This document shows, in pieces, positions 36,667 through 47,966 of a DNA stretch of 64,000 bases. Each line of letters starts with the position of its first letter. Within the stretch, counting starts at the first letter, position 1. Origin of the DNA: Pseudoxanthomonas sp. SL93 (GTDB lineage Bacteria > Pseudomonadota > Gammaproteobacteria > Xanthomonadales > Xanthomonadaceae); NCBI RefSeq assembly GCF_026625825.1, contig NZ_CP113065.1:2418001-2482000 (forward strand), read 5' to 3'. The notes under the pieces were generated by a model. That model had not been told where the DNA came from, did not search any database, and worked only from the letters and a program-made list of their open reading frames with translations. The translations under genes were made by a program, and so were the position numbers.

Positions 36667-37557
36667 TCAGCTGACCCAGCCACCGATCACGAACACCGCC
36701 AGCAAGGCCAACCACAGCAGCAGGATGCGCCAGACCAGGCTCATCGCATCGCGCAGTTCCGGCAGGTCGCGCATCGTCTGCACCATGCCCTCTTCGGCAT
36801 ACTCTTCAGCCTCTTCGGCCAGTTCGCACTTCACGCTCGCGCGGGCCGCGTGACCCAGGAAGTCCACGTCCGCCTGCAGGCGATCACCGCGTGCCTCGCG
36901 CCAGGCCGTGAAGACCGTATCGAAGTTGCCCACCAGCGCCATCGCCAGCGTCATCAGTTGCGCGACGGGCCAGTCGAGGATGGCATGCAGCGTGCGTGCG
37001 CCCAGTCGCGTGTCGTGGGGCAGTGCGATGGCGTAATCGCCTTCGCTGGACAGCGCCACCAGGCGGTAAAGCAATGCACCCACCGGGCCTAGCAGCAGGA
37101 ACCAGAACAGCACGCCGAACCAGCGCCGCAGCGCGTTGCGGAACACCGCTTCGACCAGCGCGGGTCCATCGATCGCCGCATCGGGGCCCAGGCCCAGGCG
37201 TGCGATCGCGGTCCGGCGCGCCTGCGTGTCGGGCGCATCGATGATGGCCTCGACATCCACGTCCAGATCGCGCGGGCCCCAGGCATAGACCAGCACGGCA
37301 ATGTCGAACAGCAATCCCACCAGGCCGAAGACAGGCCCATCCAGCAGCCATTGCAGGATCGCGACCGGCACGAGCACGGGCAACAACGCAAACACGATGC
37401 CATGGCGGCTGTGCCAGAAACTGCCCTCGCCCTGCCGCTCGCCCAGCCAGCCGAGCCATGCGCCATACCATGCGTACTGGCGCGCGGACGTGACAAGCAC
37501 CGGTGCCACATGTCCCAGCACCAGCGCCACCACGACGGCCACCAACGTAATCGACAT
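36667..37557 (-). CDS. ampE: AmpE-like integral membrane protein
   Basis: A 296-residue protein with about four to five transmembrane helices (VAVVVALVLGHVAPVLV, IVFALLPVLVPVAIL, VFGLVGLLFDIAVLVYAW, FGVLFWFLLLGPVGALLYRLV, LLLWLALLAVFVIGGWV). The cytoplasmic loop and the WF-GVLFW motif match the CobD/AmpE family; in Enterobacteria AmpE is the signal transducer beside AmpD for AmpC beta-lactamase regulation. No ampD neighbour is present. Assigning regulation here is by family only. Confidence 0.8.
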   Translation of the reverse strand: MSITLVAVVVALVLGHVAPVLVTSARQYAWYGAWLGWLGERQGEGSFWHSRHGIVFALLPVLVPVAILQWLLDGPVFGLVGLLFDIAVLVYAWGPRDLDVDVEAIIDAPDTQARRTAIARLGLGPDAAIDGPALVEAVFRNALRRWFGVLFWFLLLGPVGALLYRLVALSSEGDYAIALPHDTRLGARTLHAILDWPVAQLMTLAMALVGNFDTVFTAWREARGDRLQADVDFLGHAARASVKCELAEEAEEYAEEGMVQTMRDLPELRDAMSLVWRILLLWLALLAVFVIGGWVS

Positions 37558-37629
37558 GCGGACTCCTCCGTGGCGGATTCTAGCGCGCGGACGCGTTAAT
37601 GCAGGGTCGGGATGGCGGTCGCGCCATCG

Positions 37630-38553
37630 TCACGCGCGGCGCGCCCGCATGTCGGCATGCCAGTGCACGATCAGCGAACGTGCGATGGAAATCGAAGGTG
37701 ACAGCAGCACGCCTTCGCCATCGTCATGCGCATCACGCGCGAGTGCGGCACTGATCTCCTCGAACGTGAACCAGCGCGCGTCCTCGAGCTCGCCATCCAC
37801 CTGCGGCTCGTCAGGTTCGGCCTCGGCGGCGAAGCCCAGCATCAATGCCCCCGGGAAGGGCCACGGCTGCGCGGCAAGGTAGCGGCAATGACGCACGCGC
37901 ACCTGCGTTTCCTCGCGGACTTCGCGGACGACGGTCTGCTCGAGGGTTTCGCCCGGCTCGACGAAACCGGCAACCACGGAATAACGACGCGCCGGCCATG
38001 ACGCCTGGCGACCCAGCAGCAGGCGCTCGCCATCGGTGACCGCCACGATCACCGCGGGATCCACGCGTGGATAGTGGTCGCGGCCGCATTGCGTGCAGTG
38101 CGCGGTGTAGCCCGCGCGCCGGAAAGTGATGGCGCCGCCGCAGGCACTGCAGAAGCGCGTGGATGTCTGCCAATGGAGCAGCGCACGCGCCATCGCGAAC
38201 AAGCCCGACTCGAAGGCCGGCCACACAGCGGCCGCACGGCGCAGGTCGACCTGCGAGGCCGCCTGCCACGCCACGTGTTCCGATTGCGCGGCGAACCAGG
38301 CCGTGCCGTCCTTCAGTCCCAGGAAAATGCTCGTGCCCGGGCCACCCCCGACCACGGCGCCGGTCGGTGCATCCAGGCGGCCTTGCGCATCGCTCAGCGC
38401 GCGTCCTTCGGCGTCCAGCACCATCACCCGCGCCTCCGGCCACAGGCGCGCGAGTGCTTCGGCATCATCGCGCAGCGCATCGGCGCGATCGAGCGTGTCG
38501 CCCGCAAAGGCGAATCCGGTCAATGCCGTCGAGGGCGGAGGAGAACCTGTCAC
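37630..38553 (-). CDS. nudC: NAD-capped RNA hydrolase / NADH pyrophosphatase NudC
   Basis: 307 residues. An N-terminal domain and a zinc ribbon with CSACGG ... CTQCGRDHYPRVDP lead into the Nudix box GFVEPGETLEQTVVREVREE (starts near residue 200). NudC removes NAD caps from RNA and hydrolyses NADH to AMP and NMNH. Length and the SQPWPFP motif (AAQPWPFPGALMLGF) are conserved. Between erpA and ampE on the minus strand. Confidence 0.93.
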   Translation of the reverse strand: MTGSPPPSTALTGFAFAGDTLDRADALRDDAEALARLWPEARVMVLDAEGRALSDAQGRLDAPTGAVVGGGPGTSIFLGLKDGTAWFAAQSEHVAWQAASQVDLRRAAAVWPAFESGLFAMARALLHWQTSTRFCSACGGAITFRRAGYTAHCTQCGRDHYPRVDPAVIVAVTDGERLLLGRQASWPARRYSVVAGFVEPGETLEQTVVREVREETQVRVRHCRYLAAQPWPFPGALMLGFAAEAEPDEPQVDGELEDARWFTFEEISAALARDAHDDGEGVLLSPSISIARSLIVHWHADMRARRA

Positions 38554-38573
38554 GGAGCGCGGCAGGTACGGGC

Positions 38574-38960
38574 TTACATGCTGAAACTGCTGCCGCAGCC
38601 GCAGGTGGTCTTGGCGTTGGGATTGCGGATGACGAACTGCGCGCCCTGCAGGCTCTCGCTGTAATCCACTTCCGCACCCATCAGGTACTGCAGGCTCAAG
38701 GGATCGACCAGCAGCGACACGCCGTCGGTATCGACGGACAGGTCGTCCTCGGCACGGTTCTCGTCGAACTCGAAGCCGTACTGGAACCCCGAGCAGCCAC
38801 CGCCCTGGATATACACGCGCAGCGCCAGTGCCGCGTTGCCTTCTTCCTGGATCAGCTCGCGCACCTTGGCGGCGGCCGAATGGGTGAAGTTCAACGGTCG
38901 GTCGATGGACTGGTAGTCCGGCACGGCCGGCGCGGTGGGCAGGGAAACGACGGTAGTCAT
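38574..38960 (-). CDS. erpA: Iron-sulfur cluster insertion protein ErpA
   Basis: A-type carrier for [4Fe-4S]/[2Fe-2S] cluster transfer. 128 residues: [35 protein letters not shown] and the C-terminal CGCGSSFSM; the three cluster cysteines are intact. Start at 38960 chosen for family length; the longer frame to 39290 is not similar. It lies 20 bp upstream of nudC on the same strand. Confidence 0.96.
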   Translation of the reverse strand: MTTVVSLPTAPAVPDYQSIDRPLNFTHSAAAKVRELIQEEGNAALALRVYIQGGGCSGFQYGFEFDENRAEDDLSVDTDGVSLLVDPLSLQYLMGAEVDYSESLQGAQFVIRNPNAKTTCGCGSSFSM

Positions 38961-39009
38961 GGCGAAAGGATGGGGGTTGCGGGCAGCCAGTTCAAGCCGG
39001 CGCGACCGG

Positions 39010-39735
39010 TCAAGGCCCCGCAGCGCCCTCGCCGGCACCGTCCTTGCCGGCCGCTTCCGCCCACGGGAACGACTGTTCCACGGCGGCTCCGTTCTGCGGC
39101 ACGACGCGCGCGATGACGCGCACCGGCTTGAAACCTTCCGGCAGGAAAAGATCACCTTCCACCTGCTGGAAATACTTGAACGAGTACGCCACGCCGGGCG
39201 CGTTGGGCTGCTGGCGCAGGTCGGACCATCCCAGGCGCTGCAGCTTTCCATCGCGCGTGCCTTCCACCGACACCAGCAGGCGGCCGGCATTCACCGCGCC
39301 GCGATTGAGGTTCTGGGTGAGCGTGGCGGTGAAATGCCAGGCCTGGGCATCCTGGGGCTGCAGGGTCAGTTCGTGCACGGCCAGGCCGCGCCGCTGCGCG
39401 GTGGCGCCGACGAAGCGTTCGTAGAAGGCGACATCGGCACGCAGGCCGGCGATTTCCTCGTCCCGCTCGGAAAGGGTCGCCTGCAGGTCGCGGTTCGCAT
39501 CGCGGCTGATCTGGTCCGAGCGGGCAAGGGTGGCGTTGCGCTGTTCGAGCTCATCGATGCGCTGCTGCTGCGCCCGCATGTCGGCCGCCGTGGGGCCGTC
39601 ACCGGTGCCGCCCGCGAGCGCCCGCCACAGGCCCCAGCCGCCCAGCGCCAGCACGGCCACCACCAGGCCCGCCAACAGCAGGGGCCGCGCCAGCGCGGGG
39701 GCCGGCACGGTCGGTCGGGGCGGCAGGGTATCCAT
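39010..39735 (-). CDS. DUF6776 membrane-anchored protein, paralogue 1
   Basis: 241 residues: one N-terminal transmembrane helix ([22 protein letters not shown]), a coiled coil (about 55-100: [25 protein letters not shown] by its ends DMRAQQ and ARSDQI) and a conserved body with [32 protein letters not shown] and [17 protein letters not shown]. The other copy at 40217 has the same order. Both flank the bactofilin. Role unknown; a link to the bactofilin scaffold is inference from position. Confidence 0.8.
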   Translation of the reverse strand: MDTLPPRPTVPAPALARPLLLAGLVVAVLALGGWGLWRALAGGTGDGPTAADMRAQQQRIDELEQRNATLARSDQISRDANRDLQATLSERDEEIAGLRADVAFYERFVGATAQRRGLAVHELTLQPQDAQAWHFTATLTQNLNRGAVNAGRLLVSVEGTRDGKLQRLGWSDLRQQPNAPGVAYSFKYFQQVEGDLFLPEGFKPVRVIARVVPQNGAAVEQSFPWAEAAGKDGAGEGAAGP

Positions 39736-39760
39736 CGCCGCAGCATAGCGCGGCAGGTCT

Positions 39761-39787
39761 AAGGCGCCTCTGAACGGCAGGCGCCTT
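39761..39787. terminator. Hairpin after the bactofilin gene
   Basis: A perfect 9-bp inverted repeat AAGGCGCCT / AGGCGCCTT with a 9-nt loop lies just past the minus-strand bactofilin stop. There is no clear T-run, so it is either a weak terminator or an RNA-stability hairpin. Confidence 0.45.
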
Positions 39788-39795
39788 GCGGTTCG

Positions 39796-40215
39796 TCAGG
39801 CCTCGGCAGCGACCCAGGCTTCCGGCAGCGCGGCCTCGCCCGCCTGCAGGACGGCATCGGCATGGATCAATCGCCCGGTCAGCTGGGCGCCCGCGCTCAT
39901 TTCCACCACCTTGTAGTGCAGGTTGCCGTGCACCCGGGCCTTGGCGGCCAGTTCGATGCGCTCGTCCGCATAGACATCGCCGGTCATGCGGCCGTTGATG
40001 ACCACCACCGGCGCGCGGATCTCGCCCTCGATGCTGCCCTGCTCGGCCAGCGTCACCACGGCGCGCGCGCCGTCTTCCGCGATCACCTTGCCGTGGATGC
40101 GACCTTCCACATACAGGCCGCCACTGAAGACCAGGTCGCCATGCAGGGTGACCTGGGGCCCGATCAGGGTATCGATGGCGCCCACGTCGGGACGGATGGG
40201 CTTGGGCTTGAACAT
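39796..40215 (-). CDS. Bactofilin
   Basis: Cytoskeletal beta-helix protein that polymerises without nucleotide. 139 residues starting MFKPKPIRPDVGAIDTLIGPQVTLHGDL, followed by repeats of the kind GLYVEGRIHGKVIAEDGARAVVTLAEQGSIEGEIRAPVVVINGRMTGDVYADERIELA, typical of the DUF583 fold. The gene starts one base after the stop of the upstream DUF6776 paralogue, so the two are tightly linked. Confidence 0.93.
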   Translation of the reverse strand: MFKPKPIRPDVGAIDTLIGPQVTLHGDLVFSGGLYVEGRIHGKVIAEDGARAVVTLAEQGSIEGEIRAPVVVINGRMTGDVYADERIELAAKARVHGNLHYKVVEMSAGAQLTGRLIHADAVLQAGEAALPEAWVAAEA

Positions 40216-40216
40216 G

Positions 40217-40948
40217 TCACTTGCCTCCTGCGGCTGTGGCGGTCTTCCAGTCGAACGCCTGCTCCACGGCCACGTCCTCACCATTCAGCGACACCTTGAC
40301 GCGCTGCGGGGTGAAACCGGCCGGCAGCATCACGTTGCCGTCCAACTGCTGGAAATAACGAAAGGAATAACCCTGCCCCGGTGCGGCACGCTGCTGGTGC
40401 AGCTCGTCCCAGGCCACCGTGGCCAGCTTGCCGCTGCGCACGCCTTCCACGCTGAAGCGCATCTGGCCCTGGCTGATGGCGGCGCGGTTGAGGTTCTGGG
40501 TCAGCGTGATCTTGTAACGCCAGGTACCGCCGGACTCGGGTTCGAACTCGGCCACGTGCACGTTCAGTCCCTTGCGCGGACTGGTGGCGCCGACCAGACG
40601 CTCGTAGAAGGCGACGTCGGCGCGCAGGCCGGCGATCTCCTCGTCGCGCTCGGCAAGCGTGGCCTGGACTTCACTGTTGGCGGCGCGGCTGATCTGGTCC
40701 GAACGGGCCAGGGTGGATTCGCGCTGCTGAAGCGATGCCAGCTGGCTGCGCGCCTGCTTCAGGGCGGCTTCGGTCTGCTGCAGCCGGGCATCGACCTGCA
40801 CCAGGCGCGGCGCGGCCGTGCGGCTGGCCCAGAACCAGGCCGCCGCCACGGTCACCGCCCATGCCACCCCCAGCACGCACCACAGTCCGACCCGGCGGGA
40901 CGACTGCCGCGGGACGATCTGGAAGCGGGACGGCGTGTAGGTGGGCAT
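40217..40948 (-). CDS. DUF6776 membrane-anchored protein, paralogue 2
   Basis: 243 residues with the same design as paralogue 1: N-terminal helix (LWCVLGVAWAVTVAAAWFWA), coiled coil (about 55-95) and the shared body [22 protein letters not shown] and [16 protein letters not shown]. The last residues end one base before the bactofilin start. The duplicate pair with a bactofilin between suggests an ordered scaffold and anchors, but this has not been shown. Confidence 0.8.
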   Translation of the reverse strand: MPTYTPSRFQIVPRQSSRRVGLWCVLGVAWAVTVAAAWFWASRTAAPRLVQVDARLQQTEAALKQARSQLASLQQRESTLARSDQISRAANSEVQATLAERDEEIAGLRADVAFYERLVGATSPRKGLNVHVAEFEPESGGTWRYKITLTQNLNRAAISQGQMRFSVEGVRSGKLATVAWDELHQQRAAPGQGYSFRYFQQLDGNVMLPAGFTPQRVKVSLNGEDVAVEQAFDWKTATAAGGK

Positions 40949-41047
40949 TGCGGACAGGTGACGCGCGGACTGCTCAGCCAGCAGCCAGAAAGCGCGCCTA
41001 TACTCGCCGGGTCAACAGGGCCGTTGAGTCTAAAGGGAATCGCCGGC

Positions 41048-41656
41048 ATGTCCGAAGCACATCTTTTCGTAATTGGGATCTTGTTGGCATGGATGGCCGG
41101 GATCCGTGTCTACCTCACGGTATTCGGACTGGGCTTGGCCGGCGCGCTCGGCTGGCTGGACCTGCCACCCGCACTGCAGGTCACCGAGTCCTGGTGGGTG
41201 CTGGGCACTTCCGGTGCGCTGGCGGCGACCGAGTTCTTCGCCGACAAGATTCCCGGCGTGGACTCCGGCTGGGACCTGCTGCAGACCCTGGCCCGCGTGC
41301 CCGCGGGGGCTTTCCTGGCCGCGGCGACGCTTTCGCCCGACGGACAGCTCGGCGGGGGTGCGCTGGCCGCCGGTGCCGGCGTGGCCCTGACCAGCCACCT
41401 GCTGAAGAGCGGCTCGCGCGCCCTGATGAACACCTCCCCGGAGCCCGTCAGCAACTGGACCGCATCCGTCGCCGAGGACGCCGTGGTGGTGGGCGGCCTG
41501 TCGCTGGCCTTCAGCTACCCCTGGATTGCGTTGTTCATCGTGGCGGTGGCACTGACCGTCTGGTGGGTGTGGCGCAAGGTCTCCCGTGGGTTGAAGCGCA
41601 TGCTGCAGCCCGCGCCGGCCGAAACCCACCCCCTGCCCCCGACTTCCGGCCTGTGA
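41048..41656 (+). CDS. DUF4126 membrane protein
   Basis: 202 residues with about five hydrophobic helices: FVIGILLAWMAGIRVYLTVFGLGLAG, WVLGTSGALAATEFFADKIPG, ALAAGAGVALTSHLLKSGSRAL and WIALFIVAVALTVWWVW. The motif EFFADKIPGVDSGWDLLQTLARVPAGA is the DUF4126 core. No biochemical function is known. The long open frame that starts far upstream (39986) is not real: the start is at 41048, after GGGAATCGCCGGC. Confidence 0.85.
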   Translation: MSEAHLFVIGILLAWMAGIRVYLTVFGLGLAGALGWLDLPPALQVTESWWVLGTSGALAATEFFADKIPGVDSGWDLLQTLARVPAGAFLAAATLSPDGQLGGGALAAGAGVALTSHLLKSGSRALMNTSPEPVSNWTASVAEDAVVVGGLSLAFSYPWIALFIVAVALTVWWVWRKVSRGLKRMLQPAPAETHPLPPTSGL

Positions 41657-41739
41657 CACCCGGTCGTGCATCGGGGATCATGAAACTGCCCATACCCGTG
41701 AACTTCATCGCATAATGGGTCTCAGCTTGGGGAAGCCTG

Positions 41740-43644
41740 ATGTCCGGCATTGATTCCACATCCCGTATGCAGGATGAGCCTTCGCGTCCGCGCCTGCGGG
41801 CCGAAACCCCGCCGGCGCATTACTGGCGTCGCTGGGTGGGCGATGCCTCCACCACGGATCCGGAAGAGCCCGCCCCCGGGAAGCCCATCGAAATGACCGC
41901 CACCCCACCCAGGCCCGAACAAGCCGCTCCCGCCGCTTCCACCCCTGCCGCGCCGGTGGCAAGCGTGGGCACGGGCAGCGCCCCGCCGCCCGAACCCCTG
42001 GCCGTCGACGCGCCGTACCGTGTACTGATCGTCGAAGACGACCGCGGCCAGGCCCTGTTCGCGCAGAGCGTGCTGCACGGCGCGGGCATGCAGGCCGAAG
42101 TGCAGATGCAGGCCGACGGCGTGCTGGACACGCTGCGCCGCTTCCGCCCCGACCTGGTCCTGATGGACCTGCACATGCCCGGGCAGGACGGCATGTCGCT
42201 GACCATGCTGCTGCGGCAGCAGCCGGAGTACCTGCACCTGCCCATCGTGTTCCTGACCGGCGACCCGGACCCGGAACGCCAGTTCGAAGTGCTGGAAAGC
42301 GGGGCCGACGATTTCCTCAACAAACCGATCCGTCCGCGCCACCTGATCGCGGCCGTGTCCAACCGCATCCAGCGTGCGCGCCAGCGACACCAGGCACAGG
42401 CACCGCGTGCGGCCGTCAACAGCGACACCGGCCTGCCGACGCGCACGTTCGTGCTGCAGCAGCTGACCGACACGCTGCAACGGCAGGCGCAAGGCGGCCT
42501 GTTCTTCATCGAGGTCAACAGCGCCCTGAGCCTGCGCGAACGCTACGGGTATGCGGTGTTCGAGCACCTCATGAACCAGGCAGGGCGCCAGTTGGCCGCC
42601 GCCGCGTCGCCGCATCCGGTGGCCCGGTTGAACGACAACAGCTTCCTGATGCTGGCCGACAGCGTGGACGAAGACACCCTGGTCGCGCTGGCACAGCAAC
42701 TGCGTGACGGCCTGGCCGGCCATGACTTCCAGGCCCGCGCCGAGGAAGTCCTCAAGCTCCGCGGGTCGGTGGGCTACACCGCGCTGTCGCTTGGCTTCGC
42801 CGATGCCGGCAGCGCGCTGGAAGCCATCGAACGCGCCGTGCTGCAGGCGCGCCTGAAGGCCGACAGCCTGGCGGCCTACGTGCCCGCGCAGGCCGACGAC
42901 GATGCGCCGCGCATCTCGCTGGAAGACGGCCAGTTCGAACTTGCCTACCAGCCCATCGTGGCCGTTGCCGGCAGCGACCAGGCGCAGTATCAGGTGCTGC
43001 TGCGCATGCGCCAGCCCGATGGTTCATTGCTGCCGGCCTCGCAGGTGATCCCGGCTGCCGAACTGGCCGGCGGCATTGCCCAGATCGACCACTGGGTGCT
43101 GGAACATGCCCTGTTCGTGCTGGCCGACCGGCAGGCCCAGGGGCCGTCGCTGCGCCTCTTCGTTTCCCAGTCCCCGCGCTCGCTGGCGCGCGAATCGCAT
43201 GCCCAGTGGCTGCTCGATGCCCTGCGTGCGCGCGGCATCGAAGGCACGTCGCTGGTCATCGACCTGCGCTTGGCGGACGCGCTGATCCACACGGTCACGC
43301 TGCGCCAGTTCTGCCAGCAGCTGATGCCGGCCGGGGTGCAGTTCTGCCTCAGCCAGTTCGAACCCGGCGCGGAAGCCGATGCACTGCTGACCCAGTTGCC
43401 GCTGGGCTTCGTGCGGGTATCCAGCAAGTTCGCCGGCGCGCATGCGGATCCCACCTTGCGTGACCAGTTGCGTAGCGTCATCGACCACGCGCATCGCCAG
43501 GGCCTGCAGGTGATCGGCCAGCAGATCGAAGATCCGCAGGCGGCGGCGGCCATGTGGATGGGCGGCGTCGACTTCATCCAGGGCAATCTGGTGCAGGCGG
43601 TCGGCAGCGAGCTCGGCTTCGACTTCCACAACGCGGTGCTGTAA
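41740..43644 (+). CDS. Response regulator with degenerate GGDEF and degenerate EAL domains
   Basis: 634 residues. A proline/alanine-rich segment (1-85) precedes a receiver domain (about 88-210: RVLIVEDDRGQALFAQS, phospho-acceptor in LVLMDLHMPGQ, conserved Lys in DFLNKPIRP). Then a GGDEF-like domain in which the catalytic GGDEF is replaced by RLNDNSFLMLAD, and an EAL-like domain in which the EAL is replaced by YQVLLRM. Both catalytic motifs are lost, so it probably binds c-di-GMP or partners rather than making or cutting it. The architecture resembles FimX-type effectors. The hybrid kinase follows by 2 bp. Confidence 0.85.
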   Translation: MSGIDSTSRMQDEPSRPRLRAETPPAHYWRRWVGDASTTDPEEPAPGKPIEMTATPPRPEQAAPAASTPAAPVASVGTGSAPPPEPLAVDAPYRVLIVEDDRGQALFAQSVLHGAGMQAEVQMQADGVLDTLRRFRPDLVLMDLHMPGQDGMSLTMLLRQQPEYLHLPIVFLTGDPDPERQFEVLESGADDFLNKPIRPRHLIAAVSNRIQRARQRHQAQAPRAAVNSDTGLPTRTFVLQQLTDTLQRQAQGGLFFIEVNSALSLRERYGYAVFEHLMNQAGRQLAAAASPHPVARLNDNSFLMLADSVDEDTLVALAQQLRDGLAGHDFQARAEEVLKLRGSVGYTALSLGFADAGSALEAIERAVLQARLKADSLAAYVPAQADDDAPRISLEDGQFELAYQPIVAVAGSDQAQYQVLLRMRQPDGSLLPASQVIPAAELAGGIAQIDHWVLEHALFVLADRQAQGPSLRLFVSQSPRSLARESHAQWLLDALRARGIEGTSLVIDLRLADALIHTVTLRQFCQQLMPAGVQFCLSQFEPGAEADALLTQLPLGFVRVSSKFAGAHADPTLRDQLRSVIDHAHRQGLQVIGQQIEDPQAAAAMWMGGVDFIQGNLVQAVGSELGFDFHNAVL

Positions 43645-43646
43645 CC

Positions 43647-46148
<2,502 letters not shown>

Positions 46149-46705
46149 TTCGGCTCGCCGATGCGGTCGATGAGCGACAGCTGGGTCTCCAGCCAGTCGA
46201 TGTGTTCTTCTTCCGAATCCAGGATGTCGGCGAACAGCTTCCGGCTGACGTAGTCGGCCACCGTTTCGCAATGCTTGATCGCTTCGCGCAGCAACGGCAC
46301 GGCTTCCTGCTCGAGCGCCAGGTCGCATTCCAGGATCTCGCGGGGCGCCTCACCGATGCGCAGTTTGCCCAGCGCCTGGAAGTTCGGCAGGCCATCGAGG
46401 AACAGGATGCGCTCGGACAACTTGTCCGCGTGCTTCATCTCGTCGATGGATTCCTCGTACTCGTGCTTGGCGAGTTCGTTGAAGCCCCAGTTCTTCAGCA
46501 TCTTGGCGTGCAGGAAGTACTGGTTGATGGCGGTCAGTTCGTTGTAGAGCGCCTTGTTGAGGTACTCGATGACCTTGGCGTCGCCTTTCATGGCCATGCT
46601 CCGTCGGGGGAAGAATGGGCGAAGGTTAGCGACTTCGCGCCGCCGGTGGCGGAACGCGAATCGTGTTCATCCATGGATTGTGGCCGACGAACGGCCGGTG
46701 CGGGA

Positions 46706-46915
46706 TCAGGCTGCGTGCGACAGGCTGACGATGGGGAACAGTGGCTCGCGCTCGCCATGCACGCTGTCCAGCACGGCGATCGCCGTGTCCAGGCAGGTCC
46801 CGCAGGTCGCGCCACAGCCGGTACGCATGGTCAGTTCGGCCACGGTGCGGCATCCATTGGCGGCGGCTTCGCGGATCTGGCGTTCGGTCACGCCGTTGCA
46901 GATGCAGACGTACAC
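46706..46915 (-). CDS. bfd: Bacterioferritin-associated ferredoxin
   Basis: [2Fe-2S] protein that gives electrons to bacterioferritin for iron release. 69 residues starting with GTG at 46915: YVCICNGVTERQIREAAANG, then CGATCGTC. All four cluster cysteines (C-x-C ... C-x3-C... read as CICN, CGATCGTC) are present. A Fur box lies 56 bp upstream, which fits its role in iron starvation. Confidence 0.93.
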   Translation of the reverse strand: MYVCICNGVTERQIREAAANGCRTVAELTMRTGCGATCGTCLDTAIAVLDSVHGEREPLFPIVSLSHAA

Positions 46916-46970
46916 GGTGGCGGAGGGTTGTCGGCAGGCACTTGGCGGCCCGTGCCCATTCAATCGTGAA

Positions 46971-46985
46971 TGAGAATGATTGTCA
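46971..46985 (-). promoter_or_regulatory. Fur box upstream of bfd
   Basis: TGAGAATGATTGTCA is a perfect 7-1-7 fit to the consensus TGAnAATnATTnTCA. It lies 56 bp before the GTG of bfd and touches the last bases of rppH. Confidence 0.88.
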
Positions 46986-47582
46986 ATTCTTCGCAGGCTC
47001 GCTGCCTGAACCCCGCTTGCGGGCCGACCGGTGCCTCCCCCGGCGGCTACGCTGGGGCTCCTGGACCCGCAGGTCGGGAAGCGGCGCGGGCACCGCCTGG
47101 GGTCCTGCGACGGCGCGGGCAAACGAGGCGAGGTGCCGCAGGGCACTGGAATAGACGCCACGCTTGAACAGCACCACGTGTTCCAGGGGGTACCAGAAGT
47201 CGACCCAGCGCCAGTGGTCGAACTCGGGGGTCTCGGTCACGTCCAGCCGCAGGTGGGCTTCATCGCCGACCAGGCGCAGCAGGAACCAGACCTGCTTCTG
47301 TCCGATGCATACCTGGCGTTCGTTGCGGCGGATGGCCCGGGGCGGCAGCCGATAGCGCAGCCACCCGGGCGTGACACCCAGAACTTCGACATGTTCGGGC
47401 ATCAGGCCGGTTTCTTCGCGCAACTCGCGGTACATGGCCTCGACCGGTGTCTCGTCCGTGTTCATGCCGCCCTGCGGGAACTGCCAGCCATCCCGGCGCA
47501 CGCGGCGCGCCCAGAAGACCCGGCCATCCGGGCGCATCAACACGATACCGACATTGGGTCGGTAGCCGTCCGGATCGATCAC
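46983..47582 (-). CDS. rppH: RNA pyrophosphohydrolase RppH
   Basis: Nudix enzyme that removes the 5' pyrophosphate from mRNA and starts RNase E decay. 199 residues: [27 protein letters not shown], then the Nudix box [21 protein letters not shown] charged C-terminal tail ([14 protein letters not shown]) is longer than in E. coli (176 residues). The conserved WQFPQGGM and RKRGVY-type segment ([15 protein letters not shown]) are present. Confidence 0.95.
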   Translation of the reverse strand: MIDPDGYRPNVGIVLMRPDGRVFWARRVRRDGWQFPQGGMNTDETPVEAMYRELREETGLMPEHVEVLGVTPGWLRYRLPPRAIRRNERQVCIGQKQVWFLLRLVGDEAHLRLDVTETPEFDHWRWVDFWYPLEHVVLFKRGVYSSALRHLASFARAVAGPQAVPAPLPDLRVQEPQRSRRGRHRSARKRGSGSEPAKN

Positions 47583-47698
47583 GATGCGGACTCCATAAAT
47601 CTACTGTCACCGACTCTGCCATGGCCCGCCCCGGGCCACAAGCGCGGCCGCCCCGGTTGACAGGCAGGGGTCGGAAATGAAGAATACGCGGTTCACGC

Positions 47699-47775
47699 GG
47701 CTATGTAGCTCAGCCGGTTAGAGCACAGCACTCATAATGCTGGGGTCGGTGGTTCGAGTCCACCCATAGCCACCA
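47699..47775 (+). tRNA. tRNA-Met (elongator, anticodon CAT)
   Basis: A full cloverleaf: acceptor stem GGCTATG/CATAGCC, D-loop with AGCTCAGCCGGTTAGAGC, anticodon stem CAGCA/TGCTG with loop CTCATAA (anticodon CAT), T-arm GGTTCGAGTCC, and encoded CCA (47773-47775). The G1 acceptor and the T-arm fit elongator tRNA-Met rather than initiator or tRNA-Ile2. Its 3' end is repeated at 51021. Confidence 0.96.
47750..47775 (+). repeat. Direct repeat, att-like copy 1 (tRNA 3' end)
   Basis: The 26 bases from T47750 to the CCA end of tRNA-Met. Compared with 51021-51046 there are two differences. Confidence 0.8.
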
Positions 47776-47789
47776 CACCGCGGAAACGA

Positions 47790-47823
47790 AACCCCATGAT
47801 TTTCATGGGGTTTTTGGTTTTTT
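47790..47823 (+). terminator. Terminator after tRNA-Met
   Basis: A 10-bp stem AACCCCATGA / TCATGGGGTT with a TTT loop is followed by TTTGGTTTTTT. It ends the tRNA transcript. No gene lies between it and 47966 (about 140 bp), where I see nothing further. Confidence 0.9.
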
Positions 47824-47966
47824 AGAGTGTCTAGCTGGCACGTCTTGAAGGACGTGGAGCAGCCTTCAGCTCCCCTTTCAAGACTGGCGAACAAAGCACA
47901 TCCGGCTTCAGGGCGGCTTATCAGGCGCGATGTCCCCGCGCTTCACCTCCGACGAGTGCCCGCCTT

